Source: an uncultured Slackia sp. (GTDB lineage: Bacteria > Actinomycetota > Coriobacteriia > Coriobacteriales > Eggerthellaceae). From it: DNA of 53,712 nucleotides. A program made the position numbers and the translations under genes. Of the stretch, positions 7,098-14,498 are shown one piece after another. The DNA is taken from the NCBI RefSeq assembly GCF_934630525.1, contig NZ_CAKTVX010000014.1:1-53712 (forward strand). The letters run 5' to 3'. Position 1 is the stretch's first letter. Every line of letters begins with the position of its first letter. A model generated the notes under the pieces. That model was not told where the DNA came from, ran no database searches, and worked only from the letters and a program-made list of their open reading frames with translations.

Positions 7098-10000
7098 ATG
7101 TTCGATAAACGCTTGCTTGCTATGGTGCCGGGCGCCGCAAAATACATTCTTGCCAATGTACTGTTCCAATGGATAGCGCTTGTGTGCAACATCGCGCTGT
7201 TCATTGTGATTGGCGTATTTCTGCAGGCCACGTTCGAGGGCGCGGCTGACGCCGCTATGGCGATTGGCGTGATGGCCGCTTCTGTGGCGGCGATCGCTGT
7301 GCGCATGGTGTGCCAAACGATGGCGCAGCGCATGGGGCAGCGCGCGGCCGCTAAGGCGAAATGCGCCATTCGCCAGCAGGTCTACGATAAGCTCGTCGCC
7401 CTTGGCCCCGCCTATAACGAAACCGTGGCAACGAGCGTCGCCGTGCAGGTGAGCGTCGAGGGCACCGAGCAGCTCGAGAGCTATTTCGGCCAATACGTGC
7501 CCCAGCTGTTCTATGCCCTGATCGCGCCCATTACGCTGTTCGTGGCGCTTGCCCCGCTGTCGCTTCCGGCCGCCGTGGCACTGCTCGTGTGCGTGCCGTT
7601 CATTCCGGCGTCTATTATGGCCGTGCAAAAAATCGCGCGCCGCACCATGCGCAATTACTGGGGCAGCTATTCCGATTTGGGCAGCGTGTTCCTCGAGGCC
7701 ATCCAAGGCCTTACCACGTTGAAGATTTATTCGGCCGACGCCCAAAAGCACAAGGAAATGAACGAGGCGGCGGAAGGCTTTCGCAAAGCGACGATGCGCC
7801 TGCTGTCAATGCAGTTGAATTCAATCACCGTTATGGACCTGTTCGCATTCGGCGGAGCGGCGGTTGGCATCATCGCCGTGCTGTGGCAGTTCTCGGTTGG
7901 CGCGGCGACATTCGCCGCTGCATTCTCTATCGTGTTCTTGTCGAGCGAGTTCTTCATTCCCATGCGCACCTTGGGTTCGTTTTTCCATACGGCGATGAAT
8001 GGCATGGCCGCCGCCGAGAAAATGTACGCGATTCTCGACGCGCCGTTGCCGGTTGACGGCACGCGCGCGGTTGATGCGCGCAATGCGAACGTCGTATGCC
8101 GTGGCGTGGGCTATTCCTATGATGGACAGCGCCAGGTGCTCGAGGGCGTCGATTTTTCGGCGCCATGCGGCAGCTTTATTGGCGTAACGGGCGAAAGCGG
8201 ATCGGGCAAATCGACGCTCGCTGGTATTCTGTCCGGCGCGAACGCGCGCTATGCGGGCGATATCAGCATCGGCGGCATTGATTTGCGCGACATTTCGGCC
8301 GAATCGTTGCGCGAGACCATTACCACGGTGCCGTTTTCGAGCTACGTGTTCAAGGGCACGCTGCGCTCGAATTTGCTGCTTGCCAAGCCCCATGCGACCG
8401 ATGAAGAGCTGTGGGAGGCTCTTGAGAAATGCCGTCTCGCCGGTTTCGTGCGCGAGTCGGGTGGCCTTGATATGGATATCGCTGCCGAGGGCGCGAATCT
8501 TTCGGGCGGCCAGCGCCAGCGGTTGGCATTTGCGCGCGCCCTGCTGCACGATGCCCCCATTTATATCTTCGATGAAGCCACGAGCAATATCGATGCCGAA
8601 AGCGAGGCTGCCATTATTTCGGCCGCGCGCGAGTTGGCTGGCGGCCATACGGTCATCATGATTTCACATCGTTTGTCGGCCCTTGAGCATGCCGATGAAA
8701 TTTACGTGCTTGAGCAGGGGAAACTTGCGCAACATGGCACGCACGCGCAGCTTCTTGCGCACGGCGGCGCATATGCGAAGCTCTGGGAAAAGCAGTCCCA
8801 GCTTGAAGCCTTCGCACATGGCGTCGCCCAGGAAGGCGTCGAGGAATTCGATGTGTGCGAGGCCGATTCGCAGCTTCAACCCGCGCAGCGTGATTCGCGC
8901 CAGGTGAATGGCGAGGCCGCTTTAAAGCCGCGTCGTCGTTCGAACTTCAGCATCATGGCGAGGCTTGTGGGCCTTACGCGTCCGCTTCTGCCCGTTATGG
9001 CGCTCGCGATTCTTCTGGGCGTGCTCGGTTTCTTTGCGGCGATTTTCCTTACGGTGCTCGCAGTATATGGCCTGCTCGATGCCGCAGGCGTATGGGCCGC
9101 GATTCCTGTGGGCGCAGCGTGCGTGGCGGTGGCGGTGTGCGGCGTGGTGCGCGGTCCGCTTCGCTACGGCGAGCAGCTGTGCAACCACTATCTCGCATTC
9201 AAGATTCTCGCGCTCGTGCGCGACAAGGTCTTCGGCAAAATGCGTACGCTCGCTCCGGCCAAGCTCGAGGGCCGCGACAAAGGTGATCTGGTTTCGCTGC
9301 TGACGAGCGACGTCGAGCTGCTCGAGGTTTTCTATGCGCATACGCTTTCGCCGGCGGCCATCGCGCTTATCGTTTCGCTCGGCATGGTCGCGTTTACCGC
9401 GACGCTTTCGCCGCTGTTGGCGTTCTATGTCGCATTCTCGTATGCGGTTGTGGGCATTGCGGTGCCGTGGGTTTCCTCGAAAGCGAGCGGCACGGGCGGC
9501 CGTGAAGTGCGCGATGCCATTGGCTCGATGAGCGCTTTCGTGCTCGATAGCCTGCGCGGTTTGCGTGAAACCTTGCAGTTCGGTCGCGCGTGCGACCGCG
9601 CGCAGGAATTATCGAATCGCATGGATAGCCTCATTCGCGTCGAGGCGCGCCTGAAGGGGCGCACGGCGATTGCCATGGCGGCGACGGGCGCTGTGGTCTT
9701 GGCGCTCGATATGGGCATGCTGCTCGCGTCGATGCATCTGGTGAACTACGGCATGCTCGATTTCGGATGCGCCGTTGTGGCATGCGCGGCGCTCATGTCG
9801 TCGTTTGGGCCGGTTATCGCCGTGGCGAATTTGGGCTCCACGTTGCAGCAAACGCTTGCCTCGGGCGCTCGCGTACTCGACGTGCTCGATGAACATCCGC
9901 AAACCGAAGAGGTCGAAGGCGGCGTGGCGCTTGAGGGGTTCGAGGGCGCTGCAGCCGACCACGTCGATTTCTCATATGGGGACGCAGAGGTGCTTTCCGA

Positions 10001-10589
10001 TGTCGAGCTGCGTGTCGAGCCTGGCCAGGTGGTGCAAATTGCCGGCCGTTCGGGCTCGGGCAAATCGACCTTGCTTAAGCTTTTCATGCGCTTTTGGGAT
10101 GTCGATCGTGGTGAAATCGAAGTGTCGGGACGCGATATTCGCTGCGTGAATACTGCGAGCTTGCGTGAAGTCGAGGGCTTCATGACGCAGGAGACGCATT
10201 TGTTTGCCGGAACGGTGCGCGACAATTTGGCGTTCGCGAAACCTGGTGCGCGTGACGAAGAAATCATGGTGGCGTGCGAAAAGGCGTCGATCGCCAATTT
10301 CGTGCGCAGGCTTCCTGCGGGGCTCGATACGCAGGTGGGCGAGCTGGGCGACGCCCTTTCGGGAGGCGAGCGCCAGCGTTTGGGCCTTGCGCGCATGTTT
10401 TTGCACGATGCTCCATTCGTTTTGCTCGATGAGCCTACGAGCAACCTCGACGCGCTCAATGAGGCTGCCGTGCTGCGCGCGCTTTCAGACAATCGCGCGG
10501 GCAAAACGGTGCTGCTCGTAAGCCACCGCCCGAGCGCCGCGGCCATTGCTGACGTGACATACTCGGTGGAGCATGGACGCGTTTTGTAA
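7098..10589 (+). CDS. Fused CydD-CydC-like ABC exporter
   Basis: A 1163-residue protein made of two complete ABC exporter halves. Half one has membrane segments in about residues 15-310. Its ATPase shows GESGSGKST near 363, LSGGQRQR near 467 and IFDEATS near 488. A charged linker spans about 560-615. Half two has membrane segments at about 625-920. Its ATPase shows GRSGSGKST near 982, LSGGERQR near 1087 and LLDEPTS near 1108. CydDC normally exports cysteine/glutathione and supports cytochrome bd assembly, but it is usually two genes next to cydAB. No cydAB is present here, so thiol export is a family-based guess. The start is supported by GGGGGAG just upstream. Confidence 0.85.
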   Translation: MFDKRLLAMVPGAAKYILANVLFQWIALVCNIALFIVIGVFLQATFEGAADAAMAIGVMAASVAAIAVRMVCQTMAQRMGQRAAAKAKCAIRQQVYDKLVALGPAYNETVATSVAVQVSVEGTEQLESYFGQYVPQLFYALIAPITLFVALAPLSLPAAVALLVCVPFIPASIMAVQKIARRTMRNYWGSYSDLGSVFLEAIQGLTTLKIYSADAQKHKEMNEAAEGFRKATMRLLSMQLNSITVMDLFAFGGAAVGIIAVLWQFSVGAATFAAAFSIVFLSSEFFIPMRTLGSFFHTAMNGMAAAEKMYAILDAPLPVDGTRAVDARNANVVCRGVGYSYDGQRQVLEGVDFSAPCGSFIGVTGESGSGKSTLAGILSGANARYAGDISIGGIDLRDISAESLRETITTVPFSSYVFKGTLRSNLLLAKPHATDEELWEALEKCRLAGFVRESGGLDMDIAAEGANLSGGQRQRLAFARALLHDAPIYIFDEATSNIDAESEAAIISAARELAGGHTVIMISHRLSALEHADEIYVLEQGKLAQHGTHAQLLAHGGAYAKLWEKQSQLEAFAHGVAQEGVEEFDVCEADSQLQPAQRDSRQVNGEAALKPRRRSNFSIMARLVGLTRPLLPVMALAILLGVLGFFAAIFLTVLAVYGLLDAAGVWAAIPVGAACVAVAVCGVVRGPLRYGEQLCNHYLAFKILALVRDKVFGKMRTLAPAKLEGRDKGDLVSLLTSDVELLEVFYAHTLSPAAIALIVSLGMVAFTATLSPLLAFYVAFSYAVVGIAVPWVSSKASGTGGREVRDAIGSMSAFVLDSLRGLRETLQFGRACDRAQELSNRMDSLIRVEARLKGRTAIAMAATGAVVLALDMGMLLASMHLVNYGMLDFGCAVVACAALMSSFGPVIAVANLGSTLQQTLASGARVLDVLDEHPQTEEVEGGVALEGFEGAAADHVDFSYGDAEVLSDVELRVEPGQVVQIAGRSGSGKSTLLKLFMRFWDVDRGEIEVSGRDIRCVNTASLREVEGFMTQETHLFAGTVRDNLAFAKPGARDEEIMVACEKASIANFVRRLPAGLDTQVGELGDALSGGERQRLGLARMFLHDAPFVLLDEPTSNLDALNEAAVLRALSDNRAGKTVLLVSHRPSAAAIADVTYSVEHGRVL

Positions 10590-10602
10590 ACAATAAGTAA
10601 CC

Positions 10603-10633
10603 ATTTGCTAACAAATTGGCTCAGTGGTATAAA
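10603..10633 (+). promoter_or_regulatory. Promoter of the ABC/FtsX operon with possible operator
   Basis: TTGCTA (10605-10610) and TATAAA (10628-10633) are spaced by 17 bases. An inverted repeat ATTTG-CTAA-CAAAT (10603-10616) covers the -35, so a repressor could bind there (inference). Confidence 0.65.
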
Positions 10634-10668
10634 AGTCACCTAAGGGAAACTGTTAGGAAGGTACTTTT

Positions 10669-11448
10669 ATGCCTCATGGAGTTACGGGCGCGGCCGCATC
10701 GGCGGGATGCGCATTGGATAAGGGCGCCCCGCATGCGAATGCGGGCGCGTCCTATTTGGTAACGCGCGGCCTTGTGAAAGGCTATGGCGAAGGCGCGGCG
10801 CGTATGGAAGTGCTGCGCGGCATCGACGTGGAAATCGCGCGCGGCGAGATTTGCGTGCTGCTCGGCCCCTCGGGTTCGGGCAAATCGACGTTTTTGAACC
10901 TTATCGGCGGCCTTGAAGCGGCCGATGGGGGCACTATCGAAGTGGGCGGCACCGCTATCACGAGCCTCGGCAAGAAGGCGCTTGGCGAATATCGTCGAAG
11001 CGAGCTTGGCTTCGTGTTCCAATTCTATAATCTGGTACCCGACCTCACGATTCGTGAAAATATCGAGGTCACGGCGCATCTTTCAAAAAACCCGCTCCCT
11101 ATCGACGATCTTCTGAAATCACTGGGCCTCTATGAGCATCGCGCGAAATTCCCCCGGCAGGTTTCGGGCGGCCAGCAACAGCGTTGCGCCATCGGACGCG
11201 CGCTCGTGAAAAACCCTGGCTTGCTTTTGTGCGACGAGCCCACAGGCGCGCTCGACTACAAAACGTCGAAGGAAATCCTCGCCCTTATGGAGCAGGTAAA
11301 TCGCGATTATGGCTGCACCATCGTGATCGTGACCCACAATGACGCCATCTCCCACATGGCGAACCGCGTTTTGCGCCTTCGCGACGGTGTGCTCGTTGAA
11401 AATGAGACGAACGCCGCTCCCGTGTCCGCCGCAGAGCTTGTTTGGTAG
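10669..11448 (+). CDS. ABC transporter ATP-binding protein (MacB/LolD type)
   Basis: A 259-residue ATPase that powers the FtsX-type permease encoded immediately downstream. Walker A GPSGSGKST is near residue 65, the Q-loop region FQFYNLVPDLT near 123, signature VSGGQQQR near 164, Walker B LLLCDEPTG near 185, and the switch histidine in VTHND near 222. About 30 extra N-terminal residues precede the ATPase fold. AGGAAGGT lies upstream of the start. The pair resembles peptide-efflux or cell-envelope systems of Gram-positive bacteria; the substrate cannot be read from sequence. Confidence 0.92.
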   Translation: MPHGVTGAAASAGCALDKGAPHANAGASYLVTRGLVKGYGEGAARMEVLRGIDVEIARGEICVLLGPSGSGKSTFLNLIGGLEAADGGTIEVGGTAITSLGKKALGEYRRSELGFVFQFYNLVPDLTIRENIEVTAHLSKNPLPIDDLLKSLGLYEHRAKFPRQVSGGQQQRCAIGRALVKNPGLLLCDEPTGALDYKTSKEILALMEQVNRDYGCTIVIVTHNDAISHMANRVLRLRDGVLVENETNAAPVSAAELVW

Positions 11449-11454
11449 GTCGTT

Positions 11455-14118
11455 ATGAGTCCCCTGATCAAACGGCTTCCGCGCGAGCTTGTCCACAATA
11501 TTGGAAAATACCTCGGCATATTCTTGCTCATGGCCGTGAGCATCGCGCTTACCTCGGGGTTTCTGCTCGCCGCCCATTCCATTTCGGTCATCATCGACGA
11601 TATGCCCGAAACCTACAGTATTGAAGACGGCCGTTTCACCACGGCGTTCGAGGCGACCGATGAGCAGCTCGACGCCGTGCGCGATGCTGCGTCCGATTCT
11701 GACGGCATTGAGCTGTACAAGAACTATTTCTTCGATGCGAGCTTCGAGAAAACGCAGGGCGATAACGCCCGCAACTGCACGGTGCGCACGTTCGAGCATC
11801 GCACGCAGGTCGATTTGGCCGCGTATGCGCAAGGCGGCGAGCCCCAGGCGGCAGACGAAATCGCCATTGACCGCGTGTTCGCAACGAACAACGATGTATC
11901 CATAGGCGATACGGTCACGCTCAACGGCGTCGAGTTTCGCGTGGTGGGCATTGTGACCCTGGCCGATAACCAGGCGCTTTTCCAGAGCAATTCCGAGTTC
12001 ACGGTGAATACGCTTTCGTTTGGCGTGGCCGAAGTGTCGCCCGAGGGCTTCAAGGCGCTCGAGAATACGGGCTTTCTGCCGAGCTATACCTACTCGTACC
12101 GCTTCAACGATCGCGACCTTTCCGTGGCCGATCGCGTGGATATCGAAAAAGACATGGTGAGTGCGCTTTCCGACGCCCATGCGAACGTGACCGATTTGAC
12201 CGACGTCGATTCGAACCAAGGCATTGGGTATGCCAAAGACGACGTGTCGGGCGACTCGGCGATGTGGACGACGCTGCTGTATATCATCATCGTGATTATG
12301 GCATTCGTGTTTGTGGTGCTCACGTCGGGCACGATTGAAGAAGAAAGCGCGATTATCGGCACGCTTCTGGCGAGCGGCTATCGACGCCGTGAGCTGGTAG
12401 CGCATTATCTCGCGCTGCCGTGTATCGTGGGCATCGCCGCCGCCGCAGTGGGCAACGTGGTGGGCTTTACGCTCATGAGTGAGCCTATGCGCAATTTGTA
12501 TTATGGGTCATACAGCCTGCCTCCGTATTATGCGACCTGGAGTTGGGGCGTTTTCTTCCAGACCACCGTTGTTCCTGTGGCGGTTTTGATTCTGGTCACG
12601 CTCATCGGTTTGCTGCGCAAGATGGGCCACACGCCCCTTCAATTCCTTCGCCATGAAACGAGCAAGGGCGGCGTGAAGCGTGGGTTTGCGCTGCCCGAGT
12701 GGCTGGGCTTTACCGCGCGATTCCGTCTGCGCGTGTTCCTGCGAAATTTAGGCAACTTCGCCACGCTCTTCGTGGGCATTGGCTTTGCGAGCCTGCTTTT
12801 GCTGTTCTCACTCGCGATTCTTCCCACGATGAGCCATTACGCCGAGAATTTGCACAATACCGTTGTCGCGCAGCATCAATATTCGCTGAAGGCGCCGCTG
12901 GAGCTTGAGGGCACCAATGACGAGCGCGAAGCGTGGAAAGCTGCCGATACGCTGCAGGGCGTGGAGGGCGCCCGGCTTTCGGCTCTTGAGGATGCCGCCG
13001 ACGATGCGCAAGAAAAGGCCGATGCCTTGAAGGTGGCGGCGGAGGCGCTGCAGGCCGAGCCGACGCTTGAAGCCATGCAAAAGGCGCAAGATGCCCAGGA
13101 CGCTTTCGCGAAGTCCCAAGACGCGCTCAATAGTGAGCTCGATGGTGTTGCCGACGATTTGGGCACGACGCGCGACGAGGTGGTCGATATGGTCGACAAG
13201 GTGTCCGACCTCGACCTTGACGACGAAAACGCGCATCCAGTGAATACGGTCGACAACGGTGCCGGCGCAATCGCCCAGGCTGAGAAATTCGCCGTGTATT
13301 CGCTGCAATACGATCGCGGTGAAGGCAATGGCGAGGAAACGATCGCCGTGTATGGCGTGCAGGAGGATTCTCGTTATTGGACCGATATGGACTTTGGAGA
13401 CGGCAAGGCGGTCTTTGGCGGCGGCTTGGTTGACAAGTTCGGCTTCAAGCAGGGCGATGCAATCGAACTGTACGACAAGTACGAAGACAAGACGCATACG
13501 CTCACGTTCGCGGGCGACGATGGCACGTGGGGCACGAAGTCGACCATGAATATCTACATGAGCCTGGACGATTTCAACGCGTTGTTCGGTAACGATGCGG
13601 CCTACTTCAATGGGTATGTTTCCGACGAGCCGCTCTCGCTTGATTCCCGCTATGTGGCGAGCGACCTTACGCCTTCCGACATGGATGCCATTGGCGAGCA
13701 GTTCACGGGCATGATGGACGACATGATCGGAATGCTCGTGGGCATGTCGGTGTTCATCTTCCTCGTATTCATGTATTTGCTCACGAAGTCGGTCATCGAC
13801 CACAGCGCGCGCTCCATCAGCTATATGAAGGTGTTCGGCTATCGCGACAGGGAGGTGAGCAAGCTCTACGTGCGCTCGATTACCTGGTGCGTGGCGGCAT
13901 CGCTCATCGTGTGCCAGCCGCTCATCATCGTGTCGCTCACGGCGATATTCAAGGCAATGCTGCTTTCGTACAGCGGCAACATCGAGATTTACGTGCCGCT
14001 GACGTGCATTTTGGAAGCCATCGCCACGGGATTCGCGACCTATCTTGTGGTGGCGCTTCTGCATGTGCGCCATATCAAGAAAGTGCCGCTTGCGCTCGCG
14101 TTGAAAAACGCGGAATAA
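11455..14118 (+). CDS. FtsX-family ABC permease with large extracellular domains
   Basis: An 887-residue membrane protein, six bases after the ATPase stop, so probably translationally coupled. About eight membrane segments are visible: one near residues 17-40, then about 269-295, 316-340, 362-388 and 432-460, and three more near 760-880. A large exposed region lies between the first two, and a second one spans 465-755. The second holds an Ala/Glu-rich stretch (about 512-575) likely to form a coiled coil. This two-unit layout fits FtsX/MacB mechanotransmission-type permeases, which move lipoproteins, peptides or signals rather than small solutes. Function is inferred from family only. Confidence 0.85.
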   Translation: MSPLIKRLPRELVHNIGKYLGIFLLMAVSIALTSGFLLAAHSISVIIDDMPETYSIEDGRFTTAFEATDEQLDAVRDAASDSDGIELYKNYFFDASFEKTQGDNARNCTVRTFEHRTQVDLAAYAQGGEPQAADEIAIDRVFATNNDVSIGDTVTLNGVEFRVVGIVTLADNQALFQSNSEFTVNTLSFGVAEVSPEGFKALENTGFLPSYTYSYRFNDRDLSVADRVDIEKDMVSALSDAHANVTDLTDVDSNQGIGYAKDDVSGDSAMWTTLLYIIIVIMAFVFVVLTSGTIEEESAIIGTLLASGYRRRELVAHYLALPCIVGIAAAAVGNVVGFTLMSEPMRNLYYGSYSLPPYYATWSWGVFFQTTVVPVAVLILVTLIGLLRKMGHTPLQFLRHETSKGGVKRGFALPEWLGFTARFRLRVFLRNLGNFATLFVGIGFASLLLLFSLAILPTMSHYAENLHNTVVAQHQYSLKAPLELEGTNDEREAWKAADTLQGVEGARLSALEDAADDAQEKADALKVAAEALQAEPTLEAMQKAQDAQDAFAKSQDALNSELDGVADDLGTTRDEVVDMVDKVSDLDLDDENAHPVNTVDNGAGAIAQAEKFAVYSLQYDRGEGNGEETIAVYGVQEDSRYWTDMDFGDGKAVFGGGLVDKFGFKQGDAIELYDKYEDKTHTLTFAGDDGTWGTKSTMNIYMSLDDFNALFGNDAAYFNGYVSDEPLSLDSRYVASDLTPSDMDAIGEQFTGMMDDMIGMLVGMSVFIFLVFMYLLTKSVIDHSARSISYMKVFGYRDREVSKLYVRSITWCVAASLIVCQPLIIVSLTAIFKAMLLSYSGNIEIYVPLTCILEAIATGFATYLVVALLHVRHIKKVPLALALKNAE

Positions 14119-14149
14119 TGAAAGAGTCTGGCGTGTAGGCGCTTTGGGG

Positions 14150-14174
14150 AAGGGTCGCGAGAGCGGCCCTTTCT
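14150..14174 (+). terminator. Terminator of the ABC/FtsX operon
   Basis: Stem AAGGGTCGC (14150-14158) / GCGGCCCTT (14163-14171) with GAGA loop and one G-T pair; only a short T stretch follows. Confidence 0.65.
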
Positions 14175-14178
14175 GCGT

Positions 14179-14249
14179 TAAAATAGCCGATACCCCAACG
14201 GCGGTTTGTGTGCCGGGCAGTGCCTTCCCGAAGAAGGGAGGTGATGCCC
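14179..14249 (+). promoter_or_regulatory. Toxin-like gene leader: -10 element and hairpin hiding the ribosome-binding site
   Basis: TAAAAT at 14179-14184 is a plausible -10 without a clear -35. The leader then folds into a strong hairpin. GGGCAGTGCC (14215-14224) pairs with GGTGATGCCC (14240-14249), with one mismatch and two G-U pairs. TCCC (14226-14229) pairs with GGGA (14236-14239). The loop is GAAGAA. The whole Shine-Dalgarno stretch GGGAGGTG (14236-14243) is inside the stem, so translation should need an opening step. Confidence 0.5.
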
Positions 14250-14250
14250 T

Positions 14251-14379
14251 ATGACCGATTTTTTCACAGAGGTAGCGAACCTCGCGACTGCGCTTGTCGC
14301 TCTGGCGACGGCGATAATCGGGCTATCCGCGGCACGTGAGCAGTGCCCAAAGCGTAAAAAGAAAGGCCACCGCCGATAG
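14251..14379 (+). CDS. 42-residue membrane peptide, candidate type I toxin
   Basis: A short gene with a near-ideal ribosome-binding site (AGGGAGGTG, 7 bases before ATG). The peptide starts MTDFFTEVANLATALVAL. A single hydrophobic helix spans about residues 8-27, and the tail is strongly basic (PKRKKKGHRR). This layout matches holin-like/TxpA-type peptides that depolarise membranes in type I toxin-antitoxin systems. Three further signs agree: the ribosome-binding site lies in a hairpin, an opposing promoter lies just downstream, and a terminator for that opposing transcript overlaps the 3' end of the gene. I know of similar short holin-like peptides in Firmicutes; toxicity here is inference. 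It could instead be a harmless small membrane protein. Confidence 0.6.
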   Translation: MTDFFTEVANLATALVALATAIIGLSAAREQCPKRKKKGHRR

Positions 14380-14439
14380 GGGGTGACCTTCTTCAAAAAA
14401 CGACGGCATTGCCTGGATCCCACCCGCAGGCTCGCCATT
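14353..14439 (-). ncRNA. Candidate antisense RNA (antitoxin) to the 42-residue peptide gene
   Basis: A minus-strand transcript would start near 14439 from the promoter at 14446-14474. It would stop at a terminator whose stem is 14379-14390 paired with 14363-14374, followed on this strand by TCTTTTT. The length would be about 85-90 bases, overlapping the end of the peptide gene and its 3' region. On the minus strand the stem has one mismatch and a G-U pair; on the plus strand two mismatches, so it is built for the antisense direction. Confidence 0.5.
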
Positions 14440-14445
14440 GGGCCC

Positions 14446-14474
14446 ATTTTATCACCGCATTTTTCTTTTGCCAA
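14446..14474 (-). promoter_or_regulatory. Antisense promoter downstream of the toxin-like gene
   Basis: On the minus strand TTGGCA (14469-14474) and TAAAAT (14446-14451) are spaced by exactly 17 bases, among the best promoter matches in the window. The only thing it can transcribe before a terminator is the antisense RNA. Confidence 0.6.
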
Positions 14475-14498
14475 CTTGATTGGCATGAAAGGCCTGCC

